A DNA stretch of 64,000 bases from Dictyobacter arantiisoli (GCF_008326305.1 NZ_BIXY01000019.1:1-64000), one strand, 5' to 3'; numbered from the stretch's first letter, positions 17,970 through 27,325 are shown. A program made the numbers and translations. The notes: generated by a model from the sequence alone, not told the origin.

Positions 17970-17998
17970 TTGACGAAAACGTATCTCTACCGTACACT
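17970..17998 (+). promoter_or_regulatory. promoter of the nuclease-helicase gene
   Basis: TTGACG, 17 bases, TACACT. The -10 box overlaps GTACACT (17992-17998), which is repeated in inverted orientation as AGTGTAC at 18024-18030, so the transcription start is bracketed by an inverted repeat. Confidence 0.6.
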
Positions 17999-18036
17999 TG
18001 CACTCAACAAAATAAAATGTGGGAGTGTACAGGCGT

Positions 18037-21000
18037 ATGCAAGGAAACGAAACAGAGTTCAACCAGGCATCAGAGATGCAAGGAAACGAATGCTTTCTTT
18101 GTACACTCGATCCCAAACACACCTGTCATACGCCCAATCTCTCAGGCTATCTGGTTGCCATCCACGAAGGCCAACACAATGGTGAGCGGCTGGCACTGCT
18201 CGTCCTGAACACAGGAACAGCCTACGTTGAAATAGAGGTTGAGGATTATTTCTATCGTGGCTTAATCAAAGAATTTAAAGAGCGCGGTGCCTCACCGGCC
18301 AGTTATCATTTGAAGCTTCAGATCTACCACTTACCCTCAGCGCCCGAAGCCATCGCCTATAAAACTCAGACCCGCCAACGTTATCGTGGAAATGCTTATA
18401 CGTTAACAGTTCTGGAACCGGATATACTTCTGAACATCACAGACCTCAATCAGGCAGATTATTGCACTCGCCAATATCTGCTCAAGCGGCTCGTGGCCTC
18501 CGGTGCCACCGAAGCTACCATTCGCGGTAATCTGGTCCATTATTGCTTTAAAGAACTGCTCAAGGAGCATGATCGCGGTACCTTTCTCGATGAGAACCAG
18601 GAAACACCCTTACAGGTGATGGAGCGCCATCTTACCCAGGCCATTGCAAATAACCAGATTGAGATAGGATTAGCCGATGTTCCTGCTGAAACGATGCGTG
18701 CTGAAGTCATCCCTCATCTGGAGCGTCTGGCCCGCTGGTATGAGAGAGAGAGCAATACTCTCTGGACACTGCCCGGGATGCAAAGCGAGGAGCAGTCGGA
18801 TGAGAACCAGGTGCGGGCTGAGACATTTTTACTGGCACCTGAAATCGGACTCCGTGGACGACTGGATCTATTCTGGCAACAGACAGGACAACAACGACTG
18901 CTGGAACTAAAAACAGGTGGCGCAACCGGCGAACTCCCCAAACGCGACCATCGCTGGCAGGTATTTGGCTATCATGCCTTGCTGGCGGTCAGACGACAAT
19001 CAAAAATGAAACGAGCCTTCGCCACCCTGCTCTATAGTGGTACTCCTGATCAGGCGCAGTCCTTTGGGATTAAAGCCACTATTCGGGACATCCAGCGCGT
19101 CAATGAAACGCGCAATATCCTTATGCTCAACCGAATAACAGGCATACCATCAGCCCCTCCCGGACCCTCGCGCTGTACACCCTGCTCAATGCTGAAACAG
19201 TGCCGAACCCTCTCCTCTTTGCTGCAATGGCAAGCCCCCGTAACCGATGAACAACCCAAAACTATCGTAGCACCTCAAACAATAGATGCAACAGATAACA
19301 GGCCCGAACGAAGTCCACTGCCAACACCGCGCCCTTTCCAACAGGAGAAGCAGCCGGAAGATAGTCCATTTTTCGCGCACTACTATCGACTATTGCAGAT
19401 TGAGGAACGCGCTAATGAGCAGCAGATGGCCCAATTATGGCAGACATCGGTCAAGGAACGCCTCGAACGCGGGAGCGCGATCCAGGGGCTTGAACCAATC
19501 GCACAACCCATCATTCAAAACGATGGCTGGTCGCTAACCTTTCACTGTCAGAATACATCAGAATTGCGGGAAGGTGACGAAATCCTGCTCAGTGATGGTG
19601 ATCCCATCACGGGCGAGGTTGTCAGCGGTACAATCACCGGCATCAGTTCGGGACAGTTAATCATCTGGAGTCGGGAACTGATTGCGCAACCACAACTGGT
19701 GGATCGTTATGATAATGATCTGGTCCACGTCCGCACCCTGCAAAATCTCCTGCGCTGGCATTATGTATCCTCTCATTTACAGGATCTGGTGGCAGGCAAG
19801 ATTCGTCCACGCTTCAAAGGTGAAATGATTGCGCCACGGCCAGATTTTAATGCTGAACAGAATCTCGCTGTTACACGCGCTTTGCAAATGCAGGACTATC
19901 TGTTGATCCAGGGACCTCCGGGCACCGGCAAAACCAGTGTTATCGCAGAAATCGTCACACGCCTGGTCGAACAGGGACAAACTGTTATGCTCGCCGCCTT
20001 CACTAATCAAGCCGTCGACAATATGCTCAAACGCCTCGTCAGTGAAGGCTTTGAACAATTTCTGCGCCTGGGTAGCGAACGGAGCGTCCATACAACCATT
20101 AAGCCCTGGCTCCTTAAAGAACAACTGGACAAGAAACTTCAGCAACCGAAGGATGCAGGAACACTTCCGCAACATCTATCATTGGTGGATGAAAAAAGCT
20201 ATCAGGATTATCTTTTTGAGCTCCTCTATACCACGCCAGTCGTTGCCTCCACTACAGCTACCTGGTCGTCGGACAAATATGCTCCGCATACGGCACAGGA
20301 TGGCACAGAGACGGCAAATAATAGTGGCTTTCTCTTTGATGTGGCAATCATCGACGAGGCGGGACAGCTCACGGTCCCGGCGATTCTGGGGGCGTTGCGC
20401 TTTGCCAGACGCTTTATACTGGTCGGAGATGAAAAACAGCTTCCCCCCCTGGTTCTGAGTAAAGAGGCCGCAGAAGCTGGCCTGGCTGCATCGCTCTTCA
20501 GCTTTCTCAAACAGAAAGATGAAGAACATATACCGGCCTATCCACTGGAGATCAGTGCCTGCGTGCCTTTGCGCACCCAATATCGCATGAATAAATGGAT
20601 CTCCCACTTTTCATCAACCGTCTTTTATGACGGGAAATTACAGGCACATCCAGCTATCGCAAACCGCCAGCTCGAATTTCCTCATGGGGAACAGCAACGC
20701 AACAGGAACATTATCCTGAAGCAGATCATTGATCCTAAATTCCCTGTAACTTTTATGGATGTGCGCGATGAACAAGCCAGTGCGGAAGCCAAGCAGAGTA
20801 ACGCCGAAGCAGAGATAGTGCGAGAAATCGTACAAGCCTTGCTGACATGTGGTATCCATGAACGTGAAATCGGCATCATTGCGCCCTATCGCGCCCAGGT
20901 AGCGAATATCCGCCGCCATCTCTTTACCAGCGATGCAACTATAGGATGGCAGGCTCTACCATCCACAACTCCTCTTAACGTTGATACGGTGGATCGTTTT

Positions 21001-21303
21001 CAAGGTGGTGAACGCATGATCATCATTCTGTCCTTCGCGACGACAAGTGAGCCAGCACCGGGAAGCCAACGGCGGGATTTTTTAAGCAATTCCAACCGTT
21101 TGAATGTTGCGTTGACCCGCGCCCAACGGAAACTCATCCTGGTAGGAAATGTGCCAGCATTGGAAAACCTGCCCATCTTCCAACGACTGATCACTTACTG
21201 CCGCAGTATGCGTACCTTACATTCGGCACAAGGAGAGATACACGTCGCCAGAGGGATACGCGTATCTCCTTCTCCTGTATCCTCAACCATCACAACCGAT
21301 TAA
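18037..21303 (+). CDS. Dna2-like Fe-S PD-(D/E)XK nuclease and SF1 helicase
   Basis: A protein of about 1,090 residues. Numbers count from the possible GTG at 18019. The nuclease part has His174 (RGNLVH), Asp283 (RGRLDLF) and Glu296/Lys298 (LELK). Cys149 plus Cys386, Cys389 and Cys395 (CTPCSMLKQC) form the four-cysteine Fe-S cluster pattern of Dna2, AddB and Cas4. The C-terminal half is an SF1B helicase of the DNA2/NAM7 type, with GPPGTGKT at 632-639, DEAG at 779-782, and late motifs VDRFQGGER and NVALTRAQ. A role in DNA end or flap processing is inferred. ATG 18037 is preferred (GGGAG upstream); a near-copy of its context occurs at 18076. The stop codons of this gene and the convergent gene overlap. 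Confidence 0.88.
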   Translation: MQGNETEFNQASEMQGNECFLCTLDPKHTCHTPNLSGYLVAIHEGQHNGERLALLVLNTGTAYVEIEVEDYFYRGLIKEFKERGASPASYHLKLQIYHLPSAPEAIAYKTQTRQRYRGNAYTLTVLEPDILLNITDLNQADYCTRQYLLKRLVASGATEATIRGNLVHYCFKELLKEHDRGTFLDENQETPLQVMERHLTQAIANNQIEIGLADVPAETMRAEVIPHLERLARWYERESNTLWTLPGMQSEEQSDENQVRAETFLLAPEIGLRGRLDLFWQQTGQQRLLELKTGGATGELPKRDHRWQVFGYHALLAVRRQSKMKRAFATLLYSGTPDQAQSFGIKATIRDIQRVNETRNILMLNRITGIPSAPPGPSRCTPCSMLKQCRTLSSLLQWQAPVTDEQPKTIVAPQTIDATDNRPERSPLPTPRPFQQEKQPEDSPFFAHYYRLLQIEERANEQQMAQLWQTSVKERLERGSAIQGLEPIAQPIIQNDGWSLTFHCQNTSELREGDEILLSDGDPITGEVVSGTITGISSGQLIIWSRELIAQPQLVDRYDNDLVHVRTLQNLLRWHYVSSHLQDLVAGKIRPRFKGEMIAPRPDFNAEQNLAVTRALQMQDYLLIQGPPGTGKTSVIAEIVTRLVEQGQTVMLAAFTNQAVDNMLKRLVSEGFEQFLRLGSERSVHTTIKPWLLKEQLDKKLQQPKDAGTLPQHLSLVDEKSYQDYLFELLYTTPVVASTTATWSSDKYAPHTAQDGTETANNSGFLFDVAIIDEAGQLTVPAILGALRFARRFILVGDEKQLPPLVLSKEAAEAGLAASLFSFLKQKDEEHIPAYPLEISACVPLRTQYRMNKWISHFSSTVFYDGKLQAHPAIANRQLEFPHGEQQRNRNIILKQIIDPKFPVTFMDVRDEQASAEAKQSNAEAEIVREIVQALLTCGIHEREIGIIAPYRAQVANIRRHLFTSDATIGWQALPSTTPLNVDTVDRFQGGERMIIILSFATTSEPAPGSQRRDFLSNSNRLNVALTRAQRKLILVGNVPALENLPIFQRLITYCRSMRTLHSAQGEIHVARGIRVSPSPVSSTITTD

Positions 21304-22316
21304 AGCGCGTGCAGATCGACCAGACCTTTTTTCACGGCATAGTGGATCAATAGCGGACGATTAAAAACACCCAGTTTATTATAGATCTTGCTAATATGAT
21401 TACGAACCGTCTTTTCACTGATACGCAGACGGTGAGCAATCTCCTTTGTGGCACAACCCTGTCCCGTCAAAGTGAGTATTTCACGCTCGCGCATCGTCAA
21501 ACCATCCTCCTTACTGGTGGAGCGTGTCTCTGCACTATCCACAGGCGTCATGACAGAGAGAGGGAGCGGTAAGATTACTTGTATGAGCGTGCCCTGATCC
21601 GGCGTACGCTCCAAAATGAGGCGTCCTCCCAGCAGAGCTATGCGTTCATAAAGATCATTGAGACCTTGATACCAGTTAAAGATCATATCGAAAACCATTG
21701 CGGTACGCGACATGGACACTGGTACCACGCCTGTGCCGGTATCCTGAACACCGAGCAATAGATGTCCATCCACTGTGGAAAGTGAAACGGTCACCTCTGC
21801 TTCAGCAAAACGTTTACACACATTGATAATAGCGGCACGGATAATACAGTAGAGGTTATAGTTATATTCTACAGGCAATTGGTTGGTAGATTTATCATAG
21901 TGAAGGTTGACAGTATAGCCCGCACCTTTTAACCATGTGAACATTTTTGAGGCTGCCGCTATAAAATCGAACTCTACTTGAGGCTGCTCATCCATACTCC
22001 CAAGGATGTGTCGTAGCTGTGCCAGGCTTGTCTGCGCCTGCACATACCAGGTATGTACCTCATTTTCCTGTTCTAGCGCTGTCATGGGAACCGTTAAATG
22101 GCTCTCCAGATCATTCACCAGAGACACTAATGGTTGCACAACTCCGTTCTGCAACGCCTGGGCGACGCGCTGACGTTCAGCCTCCTGTGCTTCGTAAATA
22201 TCAATCATATCAATCATATGCAGTGTCCATTCTCCTTCTTCCGCATGACCGCCATTACTGCTATGAATAGCTTCAATAGAAATACTCTCTAACCATCCTA
22301 CAAAAATACATCTCAT
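21300..22316 (-). CDS. histidine-kinase-like ATPase fused to LuxR DNA-binding domain, phosphoacceptor lost
   Basis: A 338-residue soluble protein. About 43-105 is a HisKA_3-type dimerisation helix, but the ELHDG-type motif is ALQNG (Gln56, Asn57), so the phosphorylated His is missing. About 140-255 is a HATPase domain with the N box (AAIINVCKRF), G1 (VQDTGTGV) and GGRLILE...GTLIQV. About 275-335 is a LuxR/NarL helix-turn-helix (LTMREREILTL...TVRNHISKIYNKLGV). No receiver domain is present. An ATP-sensing transcription factor is inferred. The start is uncertain: ATG 22217, behind AAGGAGA, would shorten it by 33 residues. Confidence 0.8.
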   Translation of the reverse strand: MRCIFVGWLESISIEAIHSSNGGHAEEGEWTLHMIDMIDIYEAQEAERQRVAQALQNGVVQPLVSLVNDLESHLTVPMTALEQENEVHTWYVQAQTSLAQLRHILGSMDEQPQVEFDFIAAASKMFTWLKGAGYTVNLHYDKSTNQLPVEYNYNLYCIIRAAIINVCKRFAEAEVTVSLSTVDGHLLLGVQDTGTGVVPVSMSRTAMVFDMIFNWYQGLNDLYERIALLGGRLILERTPDQGTLIQVILPLPLSVMTPVDSAETRSTSKEDGLTMREREILTLTGQGCATKEIAHRLRISEKTVRNHISKIYNKLGVFNRPLLIHYAVKKGLVDLHAL

Positions 22317-22429
22317 CCTTATTTATTATAATCATATAGTGCCATACAACAAGTTTAAAGCCGCTCTTACATGACAAATGTCTTAGTAAAAGGACATACA
22401 TTGCCCTTTAATAGAAAAACGTCAATCCT

Positions 22430-22458
22430 TTGACAAGAGTTGAATGATAAGATATATT
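22430..22458 (+). promoter_or_regulatory. promoter of the SufT-like gene
   Basis: TTGACA, 17 bases, TATATT, about 60 bases upstream of the chosen start codon. Confidence 0.65.
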
Positions 22459-22521
22459 ACGGGAAAGAGTAACCCTACTAAAATACTCGGATTAGTGGGG
22501 ACACAAAGGAGCAGCACAAAA

Positions 22522-22833
22522 ATGGCAGAAATAAATGAAGCAGAGCTCATGGATGCACTTCGTGAGTGTTATGATCCAGAAATACCCGTTAATATTGTTG
22601 ATCTGGGCCTGATCTATAATCTGGACATCAATAATGAGACAGGAAATGTCGACGTCAATATGACTCTGACCGCGCTGGGATGCCCGATGGCAGGCGAAGT
22701 TATGTCAGAGGTAGAAATGCGTGTGCGGCAGGTTGAAAATGTCAATAGTTGTAAGGTAGAGCTCACCTTTGATCCCCCCTGGTCTCCAGAGCGCATGACC
22801 GAGGATGCCAAATGGGAACTCGGCATGATGTAA
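22522..22833 (+). CDS. MIP18/SufT-like (DUF59) Fe-S assembly protein
   Basis: A 103-residue protein made of a single DUF59/MIP18 domain. It includes the typical MDALRECYDPEIPVNIVDLGLIY, the invariant cysteine in LTALGCPMAG, and LTFDPPWSPERM at the C-terminus. SufT-type proteins assist iron-sulfur cluster maturation. The start was placed at ATG 22522 after AAGGAG; an upstream in-frame start at 22444 overlaps the promoter region. It stands alone and no suf genes are in the window. Confidence 0.9.
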   Translation: MAEINEAELMDALRECYDPEIPVNIVDLGLIYNLDINNETGNVDVNMTLTALGCPMAGEVMSEVEMRVRQVENVNSCKVELTFDPPWSPERMTEDAKWELGMM

Positions 22834-22846
22834 ACCCGTTTTAGGG

Positions 22847-22957
22847 TGAAAGCGAGGTGCAGGGGCGGCAGTCCCTGACGGAGCGCGATGGCAGGCATGC
22901 CGGGGCATGACAGTCCTCGCACCTTCCCTCTTCCACCACCACCCGCAAGGACGGAGA
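22847..22957 (+). repeat. dispersed repeat family 3, copy 1
   Basis: Begins GGTGAAAGCG just after the SufT-like gene. It contains tgcaggggcg, cctgacggagc, tcctcgca and cttccctcttccacca. The same blocks occur in opposite orientation at 49433-49532. Non-coding on both strands as far as can be judged. Confidence 0.75.
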
Positions 22958-23089
22958 GTCACAAAAAGGCGCATATTTGCAATGCTTGCAAAGTATGCGT
23001 TTTTTTTATGCTTTGCCTTTTCCTGGCAACTCACCTTTAGTACTACACAATTATGCGGCTTTCGGTACAATATCGATAGGAGGTTGATG

Positions 23090-24220
23090 ATGGAATTTGA
23101 GGGAGATTTGGACTCATTGAAAGAGACGACATTATGGCTCAGTCAGTATGATGCAAGCAGAGGGATAAAACGAAGCATACAACTATCAGAGGATGAGCAA
23201 GTGGAGATTACCGTCCCGCCAGGTGCCTATGACGGGCAAAAGATGTATCTGGATGAGGCTGATGGCTATCCGCACGCCCTGCTTATCACGATACACATCA
23301 CGGATAAGGATGAGGCTGTTCGCAACCAGACGGCCCCGACAGTTACCAGTACAACGGCTCGCACGATGCCCCACAATCGGCATCCTCTCCTGCCTCACCG
23401 CCAGCATCAACGAAAACTGCGCCTGACCGCAAAAATGGCGATCATACTAAGCGTGCTCACGCTAATGGTTATTGGAAGTGGCATGCTTGGCTATATGACG
23501 CTGTATCGTCCCTATATGAAACAGGTACAGGCCACGGCCACCGTTGATGCAATTGCTGCTCAAACGGCTCAGGTGAAAGCTACGCGCATCGCCCATCAGA
23601 TAGCGACAGCCACCGCTCAGGCACGAGCTACGCTTACAGCTCTGACTCAACATCAAAACAATTATGACGATATTGTCAATACGCGTGCGGATATTAACGA
23701 CGATTTGCATGCCCCCGATACGTTCAATTGGGATACCGGTTCTGGCTGCTCCTTTACTAATCAGACGTATACCGCTACCGTTACCCAGCATGGCTTCTTC
23801 CTGCCCTGTCTGGCAAAAAATATTACGTTACACAATTTTATGTATCAGACAGATATGAATATTGTCAAAGGTGACGCTGGAGGATTGATCATGCGCGCCA
23901 GAGATGCGTCCTCACAATCCTATATCTTCGTCGTGGGACAGGATGGAAGCTACAGTGTCTATTACTACGCCGGTGATGACAGAAAAGCCGCACAGACCCT
24001 CACCGATGGGTATAGCGATACCATTAACACTGGCAATAATACAACGAATACGTTGGGAGTAATTGCCAGTGGCACGTCGCTTGATTTCTATATCAACAAA
24101 AAATATATCACGAGTATCGTCAATACCAGACTGACGACTGGCAAGATTGGTGTCCTGGCCAATAGTTACAAGCATCCAACTGAAATTAGATACAGACACG
24201 CCAAAGTTTGGAAGTTATAA
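23090..24220 (+). CDS. one-pass membrane protein with two-Cys lectin-like extracytoplasmic domain (paralogue 1)
   Basis: First of three tandem paralogues, 376 residues. The cytoplasmic N-terminus (1-85) contains VEITVPPGAYDGQKMYL, reminiscent of the DnaJ C-terminal beta domain. A transmembrane helix lies at about 115-137, followed by an Ala/Thr/Gln-rich helical stalk. The extracytoplasmic domain (about 215-376) has the shared pattern WD...GCSF.N...PCLA, GDAGGL, GKIGVLA and a final VWKL. The predicted all-beta content suggests a laminin-G/concanavalin-like fold (DUF1080-like), and the two Cys probably form a disulfide. Start 23090 is six bases after AGGAGG. The ligand is unknown. Confidence 0.75.
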   Translation: MEFEGDLDSLKETTLWLSQYDASRGIKRSIQLSEDEQVEITVPPGAYDGQKMYLDEADGYPHALLITIHITDKDEAVRNQTAPTVTSTTARTMPHNRHPLLPHRQHQRKLRLTAKMAIILSVLTLMVIGSGMLGYMTLYRPYMKQVQATATVDAIAAQTAQVKATRIAHQIATATAQARATLTALTQHQNNYDDIVNTRADINDDLHAPDTFNWDTGSGCSFTNQTYTATVTQHGFFLPCLAKNITLHNFMYQTDMNIVKGDAGGLIMRARDASSQSYIFVVGQDGSYSVYYYAGDDRKAAQTLTDGYSDTINTGNNTTNTLGVIASGTSLDFYINKKYITSIVNTRLTTGKIGVLANSYKHPTEIRYRHAKVWKL

Positions 24221-24384
24221 CAGGCAATATACGGCGCGACAAATAGTGCCCCGGAATACGTTCAAACGGCAGAATTCCGAAACATCACGATACAACTCTA
24301 CGCCAGATACACTCCCTTATGTGTATAAGAGGAGCGTATACGTTCATGTTCAGCCATCTGAGAGAGATATAATAGGAGCTTGTG

Positions 24385-25512
24385 ATGCAAAATTGTGCGA
24401 ATTGTGGAAAACAGCTTTCACCTGGTATGACTGCCTGCCCGCGATGCAAACAGCGTATCCCAACGTCCGAGATCCAAATCACCTATCAATCCTCTTATCC
24501 AGATATGGTGGCACAAGCACACAAGCACGAGGACCCGCAAGTACAACAGCAATCAGCACATTCCCGGCTACGACCGGGCATCACAACGCTCACTCACTCA
24601 GATTTTCCTGCTAGCAGCACGCCATCCTCAGATCCATCAGCGATCCCATCCATGACGATATTCTCCAAACTCATCATCGGCGTAACTTTCAGCATGGCAT
24701 TCCTCCTCATCATCAGCGGCCTTGGTCTGCTTTATTATGCGGAAATCGTGCATCCCACGCAACTCCGTCTCCAGGCAGAAGCCACGCTAGAGGCAGTGCA
24801 GGACGTAGACGCTGAAAATATGCGTAGTGCGCGACTTCAGGCAACCGCCACCGCCAGGGGGCAGATCAATGAGATCCATGCAGAGGCCACTGCTCAGGCT
24901 CAATCCAATGCCCAGATCCAGGCGACAGCAACTGCATTGCAAACGCTATACAAGCAGAGCACCAGCAAAAAACCATTCATGCAGAATCCACTCTTTTTTG
25001 AATCCAAAGCTGGCTGGGACATCTATCCCACGAAAGATGGGGGTGGCTGCGCCTTCACCAACAATGCTTTCCATAGCACCGTCTTTCAGAAAGGATATTT
25101 CGCTCCCTGTATCGCGCATAAGACCCATGTCCATAATTTCGCGCTGGAGATACAAATGACCATTCTTAAAGGGGATGAGGGCGGCATTATCTTTCGATCC
25201 AATACCAGAGATAGCAATTTTTATAGCTTTCGTATTCGCGCCGATGGCACCTATGCTCTCATGCTTACACATGCCAATGACACCACTTCCCTCGTCTCTG
25301 ACAGGAGCAACCTGATCAAAACAGGCAGAAGGAAAATGAATATTTTGACCGTTATAGTTCAGGGTAGCAACATCTACCTGTACATTAACAGGCACTATGT
25401 AGGGAGTGCCAGCGATAGCTCCTACCGTGCAGGTGCGATTGGCGTGATGGCAGTGGATCGCAAGCATGATACCGACGTGGCCTTCAACAATCTGCGCCTC
25501 TGGCGGCTTTAA
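24385..25512 (+). CDS. zinc-ribbon one-pass membrane protein with two-Cys lectin-like domain (paralogue 2)
   Basis: Second paralogue, 375 residues. The cytoplasmic end carries a zinc ribbon (CANCGKQ...CPRCKQ, residues 4-21) and a Ser/Thr/Pro linker. A transmembrane helix lies at about 95-117, followed by an Ala/Thr/Gln stalk with many ATA repeats. The outer domain (about 205-375) shares GWD, GCAF.N, APCIA, KGDEGGIIFRS, GAIGVMA and the terminal LRLWRL with its neighbours. Different N-termini on a common outer domain suggest module exchange. ATG 24385 follows AGGAG by seven bases. Confidence 0.75.
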   Translation: MQNCANCGKQLSPGMTACPRCKQRIPTSEIQITYQSSYPDMVAQAHKHEDPQVQQQSAHSRLRPGITTLTHSDFPASSTPSSDPSAIPSMTIFSKLIIGVTFSMAFLLIISGLGLLYYAEIVHPTQLRLQAEATLEAVQDVDAENMRSARLQATATARGQINEIHAEATAQAQSNAQIQATATALQTLYKQSTSKKPFMQNPLFFESKAGWDIYPTKDGGGCAFTNNAFHSTVFQKGYFAPCIAHKTHVHNFALEIQMTILKGDEGGIIFRSNTRDSNFYSFRIRADGTYALMLTHANDTTSLVSDRSNLIKTGRRKMNILTVIVQGSNIYLYINRHYVGSASDSSYRAGAIGVMAVDRKHDTDVAFNNLRLWRL

Positions 25513-25667
25513 TCCATGCTATCTCTATCCAAAACAAACTTTTGAGTTCGCCACTTGCCCATTTGTCTACTTTACCTGCACACTCAATGATAGTATGCTA
25601 TTCTATGGAATAAACATAAATAAAACCTTCTATATAAAAATATATTTACAGGGAGCAGACAAGCGAA

Positions 25668-26711
25668 ATGTCTAAACAAGAGACGGCCCTTAAGCAGGCA
25701 GAAAAGCATCCGGCAGATGATCCCAAACAGGAAACGACACCTCAAGCAACAACCGCTGCGACAAGCAGACCTGCATGGCCCCCTCCTCCACGTCCACGCA
25801 AAAAGAGCCATCCCATCCTTAAAATCATCAGCAGCGTAAGCATCCTTATCCTATGCTTTACATTGCTCTTCGGAAGTATTGGCTTGCTGCTTCTGCATAC
25901 CACAACCCACTATAAAGGCGCGCTACGCCATATCGCCACCGTTGAAGTCAAAGAGACGCGCAGCGTGGCAGGCACCGCGCAGGCGCAGGCACAGGCCACG
26001 TCTCAATATATCAATACCGCCCAGGCCAATATTGAGGCTACAGCAACTGCTCAAGGTATCGCAACCAGTCTGGCGACCCAAACCATTAATGATGGCACCG
26101 CAACAGCAGCGGCCAGCACCGATCTTTTTCAAACTCTCACCACAGGTACCCCGACGATCAGCGATCCCTTGACCGATAAAAATGGAAAGAACAAATGGGA
26201 TATTGGTGGACCAGATAGCCACACAGGTTGCGCATTTGATAATACAGTTTATCATGCCACAGAGGCACAGCAGACCTATCTGCAACCGTGTATCGCGCAG
26301 GGCACCGATATCAACAACTTCATCTATCAGGCCGAGGTAACTATCCTCAAAGGGGATCTGGGACAGGCGGGACTCCTCTTTCGCAGCGATACCAGCGGTA
26401 CAGCCTATTATTTTTTCCACGTCGATAGCTCCGGTGACTATGCCCTTGACCTCTACAATACCGGGAATCAGATCAGTACGCTATTACAGGGCACAAGCAG
26501 TGTCATTCAACAGGGCTTCAACCAGATGAATCAATTGCAGATCATCGCCACATCGAGCAGCATCACGATCCTGGCTAATAACACCTATCTGGGCACCATC
26601 GCAGACAACACGCTCACACAAGGCAAAATTGGAGTTGGCGTTATTGATAACAGCACCCCGATAGACGCCACCTTCGCCAACGTACGCGTCTGGAACTATA
26701 CCGGGAACTGA
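25668..26711 (+). CDS. one-pass membrane protein with two-Cys lectin-like domain (paralogue 3)
   Basis: Third paralogue, 347 residues. The cytoplasmic part is short (about 50 residues), Pro/Lys-rich and without zinc ribbon. A transmembrane helix lies at about 52-75, then the Ala/Thr/Gln stalk. The outer domain (about 165-347) shows KWD, GCAFDN, QPCIA, KGDLGQAGLLFRS, GKIGVGV and VRVWNY. It is followed by a decayed mobile element. The GGGAG ribosome binding site and AT-rich 155-base spacers between the three genes suggest separate or weakly linked transcription. Confidence 0.75.
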   Translation: MSKQETALKQAEKHPADDPKQETTPQATTAATSRPAWPPPPRPRKKSHPILKIISSVSILILCFTLLFGSIGLLLLHTTTHYKGALRHIATVEVKETRSVAGTAQAQAQATSQYINTAQANIEATATAQGIATSLATQTINDGTATAAASTDLFQTLTTGTPTISDPLTDKNGKNKWDIGGPDSHTGCAFDNTVYHATEAQQTYLQPCIAQGTDINNFIYQAEVTILKGDLGQAGLLFRSDTSGTAYYFFHVDSSGDYALDLYNTGNQISTLLQGTSSVIQQGFNQMNQLQIIATSSSITILANNTYLGTIADNTLTQGKIGVGVIDNSTPIDATFANVRVWNYTGN

Positions 26712-26913
26712 TTCATGGGCATTGGAATTATTTCGGGCAAAAATGTAGGTGCGGCACGAACGAATGTGAATCCCGCTTTCCTTATCCTCGTATAATCCCC
26801 TCGTTCGTCAACGTATCTGCGCCACCGGAATGGAAATCCCCCGAATTTGGAGGTCAGAGAAGAGAAATCTATTCTCCTTCAAACGAGAGGGGTCAATGAG
26901 AAAAGGCAATCAA

Positions 26914-27160
26914 TGTATACGAAAGAATTGAAGTAACAAGCAGTCCAATTCTTTGAAACCAGTGGGAAAACCAAAGCGCACATTGCCAGAGACCTGGGCA
27001 TTTCTGGCAGCGATTTCAGTAAATAGCGCAAACAATGTGGTGAAGAAGAGGAAGAAGCCTTTCCTGGCAAGGGTCATCAGTAACCGATTGAAAAGGAAAT
27101 GAAACGATGAAAGCGTAAAAGGGATGTCTTAAAAAAGCACCGAGCATCTTCGCGGGTAGT
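26914..27160 (+). pseudogene. IS3-family transposase OrfA remnant
   Basis: One frame reads TKELK-stop-QAVQFFETSGKTKAH, then IARDLGISGSDFSK-stop-RKQCGEEEEEAFPGKG, with further stops before KRDVLKK. The order (helix-turn-helix, AFPGKG, then a leucine-zipper region with DVLKK) is that of OrfA of IS3-group elements. At least four stop codons show it is dead. No orfB catalytic region is left. Confidence 0.8.
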
Positions 27161-27230
27161 GCTCCACTAAAAGATATTGTTGGCGAATTGGCCTGCTGTA
27201 TCCAGTGACCTTTCACACAGAGCTTATCGA

Positions 27231-27276
27231 GAGAATGTCCTATGATTTTTTGCTAAAAATATTATGGGACATTCTC
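27231..27276. terminator. hairpin inside the mobile element
   Basis: GAGAATGTCC.AT...AT.GGACATTCTC, a 10-base perfect outer stem with a weak AT-rich centre. It separates the orfA remnant from the small gene. Confidence 0.5.
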
Positions 27277-27325
27277 ACTAGTAGGTAACATTCGTCCTAA
27301 ATTGCTTTTAATAGAGAGGATACAA

